Positions 61,841 to 64,000 of a DNA stretch of 64,000 bases are shown here, piece by piece (position 1 is the first letter of the stretch; each line of letters opens with the position of its first letter). The position numbers and the translations under genes were made by a program. A model generated the notes under the pieces. The model had not been told where the DNA came from. It was given only the letters and a program-made list of their open reading frames with translations, and did no database searches. This stretch comes from Chitinophaga silvisoli (lineage in GTDB: Bacteria > Bacteroidota > Bacteroidia > Chitinophagales > Chitinophagaceae), in assembly GCF_003412465.1 (NCBI RefSeq), contig NZ_QTJV01000002.1:930001-994000 (forward strand). Reading direction: 5' to 3'.

Positions 61841-61841
61841 A
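61824..61841. promoter_or_regulatory. 18-bp operator-like palindrome
   Basis: TGTGGAA-ATAA-TTCCACA is a perfect 7-bp inverted repeat with a 4-nt spacer, the form of a dimeric regulator's site. It lies ~180 bp before the lone receiver gene and at the start of the short minus-strand frame. Confidence 0.4.
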
Positions 61842-62018
61842 CTTTTGTATATAAAATCTTGTAGAAGCTGCCACAGGCATAATGGATTGATATTTGAAAC
61901 TAATAAAGGGAGAAAAATGGAGTGAAATACGATGAAGCTGCTAGTTGAAATGTGATATAGAACGAAGAAAAGCCTTCTATTTTTTGATAATCAATTTATT
62001 AATGGAACAAGTGTAAGC

Positions 62019-62447
62019 ATGGCACAGCATATTAAACCGGATGTGGGACCCCCATCCGACACAGTATATACGCACGAGGGGATGAACAAATCATTTATTC
62101 TGATTATTGACGATGAACCGGACATCTGCAAACTGTTACAGTTGAGTCTTGTTAAACATGGATATAATGTAAAATATGTGCATTCACTCACAGAGGGAAC
62201 GCAGTATTTGCAACAGCAACAACCGGATTTGCTTTTTCTTGACATTCATCTGCCAGATGGATCGGGATTAGAAGCGCTTCCGGCTATCAAGAAAAAATGC
62301 CCGGCATTGCCAGTTGTTACCATCAGTGCATATGATAATGGTATGGAAAAACAGAAAGCATTGAAGGCTGGTGCCAGTTACTTCCTCGCGAAACCATTCA
62401 ATGTAAAAAGTCTGGATGAGCTGATGAGTAACATGTTAAGCAGATAG
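62019..62447 (+). CDS. Single-domain response regulator receiver protein
   Basis: The 142-residue protein is one receiver domain with acidic pocket Asp31-Asp32, phosphoacceptor Asp75 (LLFLDIHLPDGSG) and the conserved Lys in LAKPFN; it has no output domain. The ATG at 62019 gives a 21-residue N-terminal extension; the ATG at 62082, preceded by GAGGGG, gives a receiver of normal length and may be the real start. It is 70 nt before the sigma-54 activator gene, so the two are probably co-transcribed. No kinase gene is seen nearby. Confidence 0.85.
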   Translation: MAQHIKPDVGPPSDTVYTHEGMNKSFILIIDDEPDICKLLQLSLVKHGYNVKYVHSLTEGTQYLQQQQPDLLFLDIHLPDGSGLEALPAIKKKCPALPVVTISAYDNGMEKQKALKAGASYFLAKPFNVKSLDELMSNMLSR

Positions 62448-62517
62448 TGCGTTGCGATGAAAGGTATTAATTAGTAAATTTAAAAAAGCTGTTGTTCTAA
62501 CACCACATATAACTTTT

Positions 62518-63990
62518 ATGAGAAATATTCTGATTATAGACGATGAGATCAATATTTGTACACTGCTTAGTAAATTTCTGGGCAAACACGGTTTCAAAGT
62601 AGATACTACTATGAGCGGTGCTACGGCCCTGAAAATGATGAAGGAGAAAACATTTGATCTGGTGTTGTGTGACTATCGTTTAAAGGATACAGATGGTGCT
62701 CAGTTATTACAGGATATATTGCAAATCAATCCCCGTACAATCGTGATTATTATCACTGGTTATACTGATGTAAGGGTTGCAGTAGATATGGTGAAGAATG
62801 GTGCTTATGATTATTTATCAAAACCATTGTATCCGGACGAGATCCTCAACCTTGTACATAAAGCTTTCGCGCACATGGATTCCGAACGTGAAAGGGAATC
62901 TTCCATGCCTGCCAGAACTTACAATGGCAGCGTAGGTGAAAGGCCTGCTGTTGCGGCTACATCATCCGACGAGCCAAATGGTGAGATGCTGGATAAAAGC
63001 AATAAATACGTATATGGTGAAAGTGGCGGCGCCCGCGAGCTGATTCGTCAGATCAAACTGGTAGCACCTACAGATTATAGTACTATCATATTTGGTGAGA
63101 CAGGTACGGGTAAAGAATCAGTTGCCCACCTCATTCACCACCATAGTAAACGTCATTCACAGCCATTTGTGGCGCTGGACTGCGGAAGTCTTTCCAAAGA
63201 ACTTGCCGCGAGTGAACTGTTTGGTCATGAAAAAGGTGCATTTACCGGTGCGATTAATACCAAGATCGGTGCTTTTGAACAGGCCCATGGTGGTACACTC
63301 TTCCTGGATGAAGTGGCCAATCTTTCTTACGATATACAGGTAGCCCTGCTGCGCGTGATCCAGGAAAAAGTGATTCGTCGTGTAGGAAATCTGAAAGAGA
63401 TTCCGATCGATGTGCGCATCATTGTGGCAAGTAATGAGAAACTGTCTGAATCTGTACAGAAAGGACGTTTCCGTGAAGATCTCTTCCATCGCTTCAACGA
63501 GTTCACTATTTACATTCCGCCATTGCGTGAAAGAGTGGAAGATCTGCCTTTATTCGTAGATGCCTTTATGCGCCAGGTAGAAAGAGAACTGCAAAAGAAC
63601 TGTGGTAAGATCACGCACGAAGTGTGGGAATGTTTCAACCGTTACAACTGGCCGGGTAATATCCGCGAACTGAAAAACGTAATTCGCCGTGCCTGCCTGT
63701 TGACACCGGAACATGAAGACATCACCCTGTCTACATTGCCGCTGGAAATGAAAGAATCATTCTCCCAACAACCATCTTATGAAGAAGATCATCAGGTGAA
63801 TATGTCAGGCGAACTGATTTCAATAACCAACGAAAATGATCTGAAAACAGTGGCATTGCAGGCTGAATACAATAAGATCATCAATGTACTGAAAGAGGTA
63901 AAATATAATAAAACTAAGGCAGCACAGCTGTTGAATATTGACAGGAAAACGCTGTACAACAAGCTGCGCTTACTGAACATAAATTATTAA
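62518..63990 (+). CDS. Sigma-54-dependent response regulator (NtrC family), canonical GAFTGA
   Basis: The 490-residue regulator has a receiver (Asp8-9, phosphoacceptor Asp52 in [11 protein letters not shown]), a linker of ~40 residues, an AAA+ domain with Walker A GETGTGKE (193-200), GAFTGA (240-245), [10 protein letters not shown] and [11 protein letters not shown], and a C-terminal Fis-type HTH ([22 protein letters not shown]). It activates sigma-54 promoters when phosphorylated. It follows the lone receiver gene, and the window ends 10 bp after its stop, so later operon members are not visible. Confidence 0.94.
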   Translation: MRNILIIDDEINICTLLSKFLGKHGFKVDTTMSGATALKMMKEKTFDLVLCDYRLKDTDGAQLLQDILQINPRTIVIIITGYTDVRVAVDMVKNGAYDYLSKPLYPDEILNLVHKAFAHMDSERERESSMPARTYNGSVGERPAVAATSSDEPNGEMLDKSNKYVYGESGGARELIRQIKLVAPTDYSTIIFGETGTGKESVAHLIHHHSKRHSQPFVALDCGSLSKELAASELFGHEKGAFTGAINTKIGAFEQAHGGTLFLDEVANLSYDIQVALLRVIQEKVIRRVGNLKEIPIDVRIIVASNEKLSESVQKGRFREDLFHRFNEFTIYIPPLRERVEDLPLFVDAFMRQVERELQKNCGKITHEVWECFNRYNWPGNIRELKNVIRRACLLTPEHEDITLSTLPLEMKESFSQQPSYEEDHQVNMSGELISITNENDLKTVALQAEYNKIINVLKEVKYNKTKAAQLLNIDRKTLYNKLRLLNINY

Positions 63991-64000
63991 TTTATTGATC

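Larger units (their letters stand above)
61408..62018. other. 611-bp region before the lone receiver gene
   Basis: It contains the hairpin at 61464-61497, a minus-strand terminator (61655-61690), a possible short minus-strand reading frame (61724-61840) and an 18-bp operator-like palindrome (61824-61841). Nothing else was recognised. Confidence 0.45.

Noticed and set aside
1-64000. CRISPR arrays, tRNA or rRNA genes, insertion sequences, integrase sites
   Set aside because: No regularly spaced direct repeats, no tRNA T-loop/anticodon pattern, no terminal inverted repeats with an intact transposase and no integrase were seen.

Overview
The window looks like a chromosomal segment of a Bacteroidota bacterium, most likely Chitinophagaceae (Chitinophaga-like). 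The reasons are the gliding genes gldD and gldE, many promoters with the Bacteroidota -7 box TAnnTTTG, few Shine-Dalgarno sequences, a CarB without its allosteric domain, GH92 and M16 proteins, and a tiny Cys/Lys/Arg-rich AURKAIP1/COX24-type ribosomal protein. No rRNA, tRNA, CRISPR array, insertion sequence or prophage was seen.

Layout. 1-6 kb: the end of an M16 peptidase, an L,D-transpeptidase, an alpha/beta hydrolase and acs. 6-8 kb: a small accessory patch with two orphan HTH-like proteins and a degenerate REP-transposase-like gene. 8-10.6 kb: a deoxynucleotidase divergent from a DeoR regulator and an MFS transporter, sharing a region with 10-bp phased TGC repeats. 10.6-18 kb: a candidate antisense-oriented small RNA, carB, comEC and purH. 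17.9-19.7 kb: an ECF sigma factor overlapping a gene that fuses an anti-sigma-like N-terminus to a TonB C-terminal domain. 19.7-26 kb (minus): mutY, ssb, gldE, gldD, a DUF3109 protein and lutB. 26.5-31.4 kb: HU, a TPR protein, the COX24-type protein, RNase G and an L,D-transpeptidase lipoprotein. 31.4-36.8 kb: ridA, a 3-hydroxyacyl-CoA dehydrogenase-like protein, tsaB, a cysteine-free ArsR protein, a persulfide dioxygenase/rhodanese fusion, glucose dehydrogenase and a BON lipoprotein. 36.9-42.8 kb (minus): a sigma-54 activator, its histidine kinase, a membrane protein, nadB and a lipid A acyltransferase.

43-56 kb is the most distinctive block. It holds two HlyD/MacA-type adaptors, two MacB-type ATPases, three large paralogous FtsX/MacB permeases and a TolC-type outer-membrane protein. 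The block is divergent from the sigma-54 activator/kinase pair. The region between them carries two 17-bp sites spaced exactly 21 bp apart and a -24/-12 promoter-like sequence before the first adaptor gene, so the two-component system probably switches on the exporter. 56-64 kb holds an H1-like basic protein, a GH92 mannosidase, gpsA, a DbpA-like RNA helicase, a small unknown gene, a lone receiver and a second sigma-54 activator with a canonical GAFTGA loop.

A recurring feature is a perfect TAnnTTTG box only 4-9 nt before the start codon (sigma factor, mutY, the 40-kb membrane protein, tolC-like, DEAD-box helicase), which suggests leaderless or nearly leaderless mRNAs. All assignments come from reading the sequence and from knowledge of the families; no database search was run.
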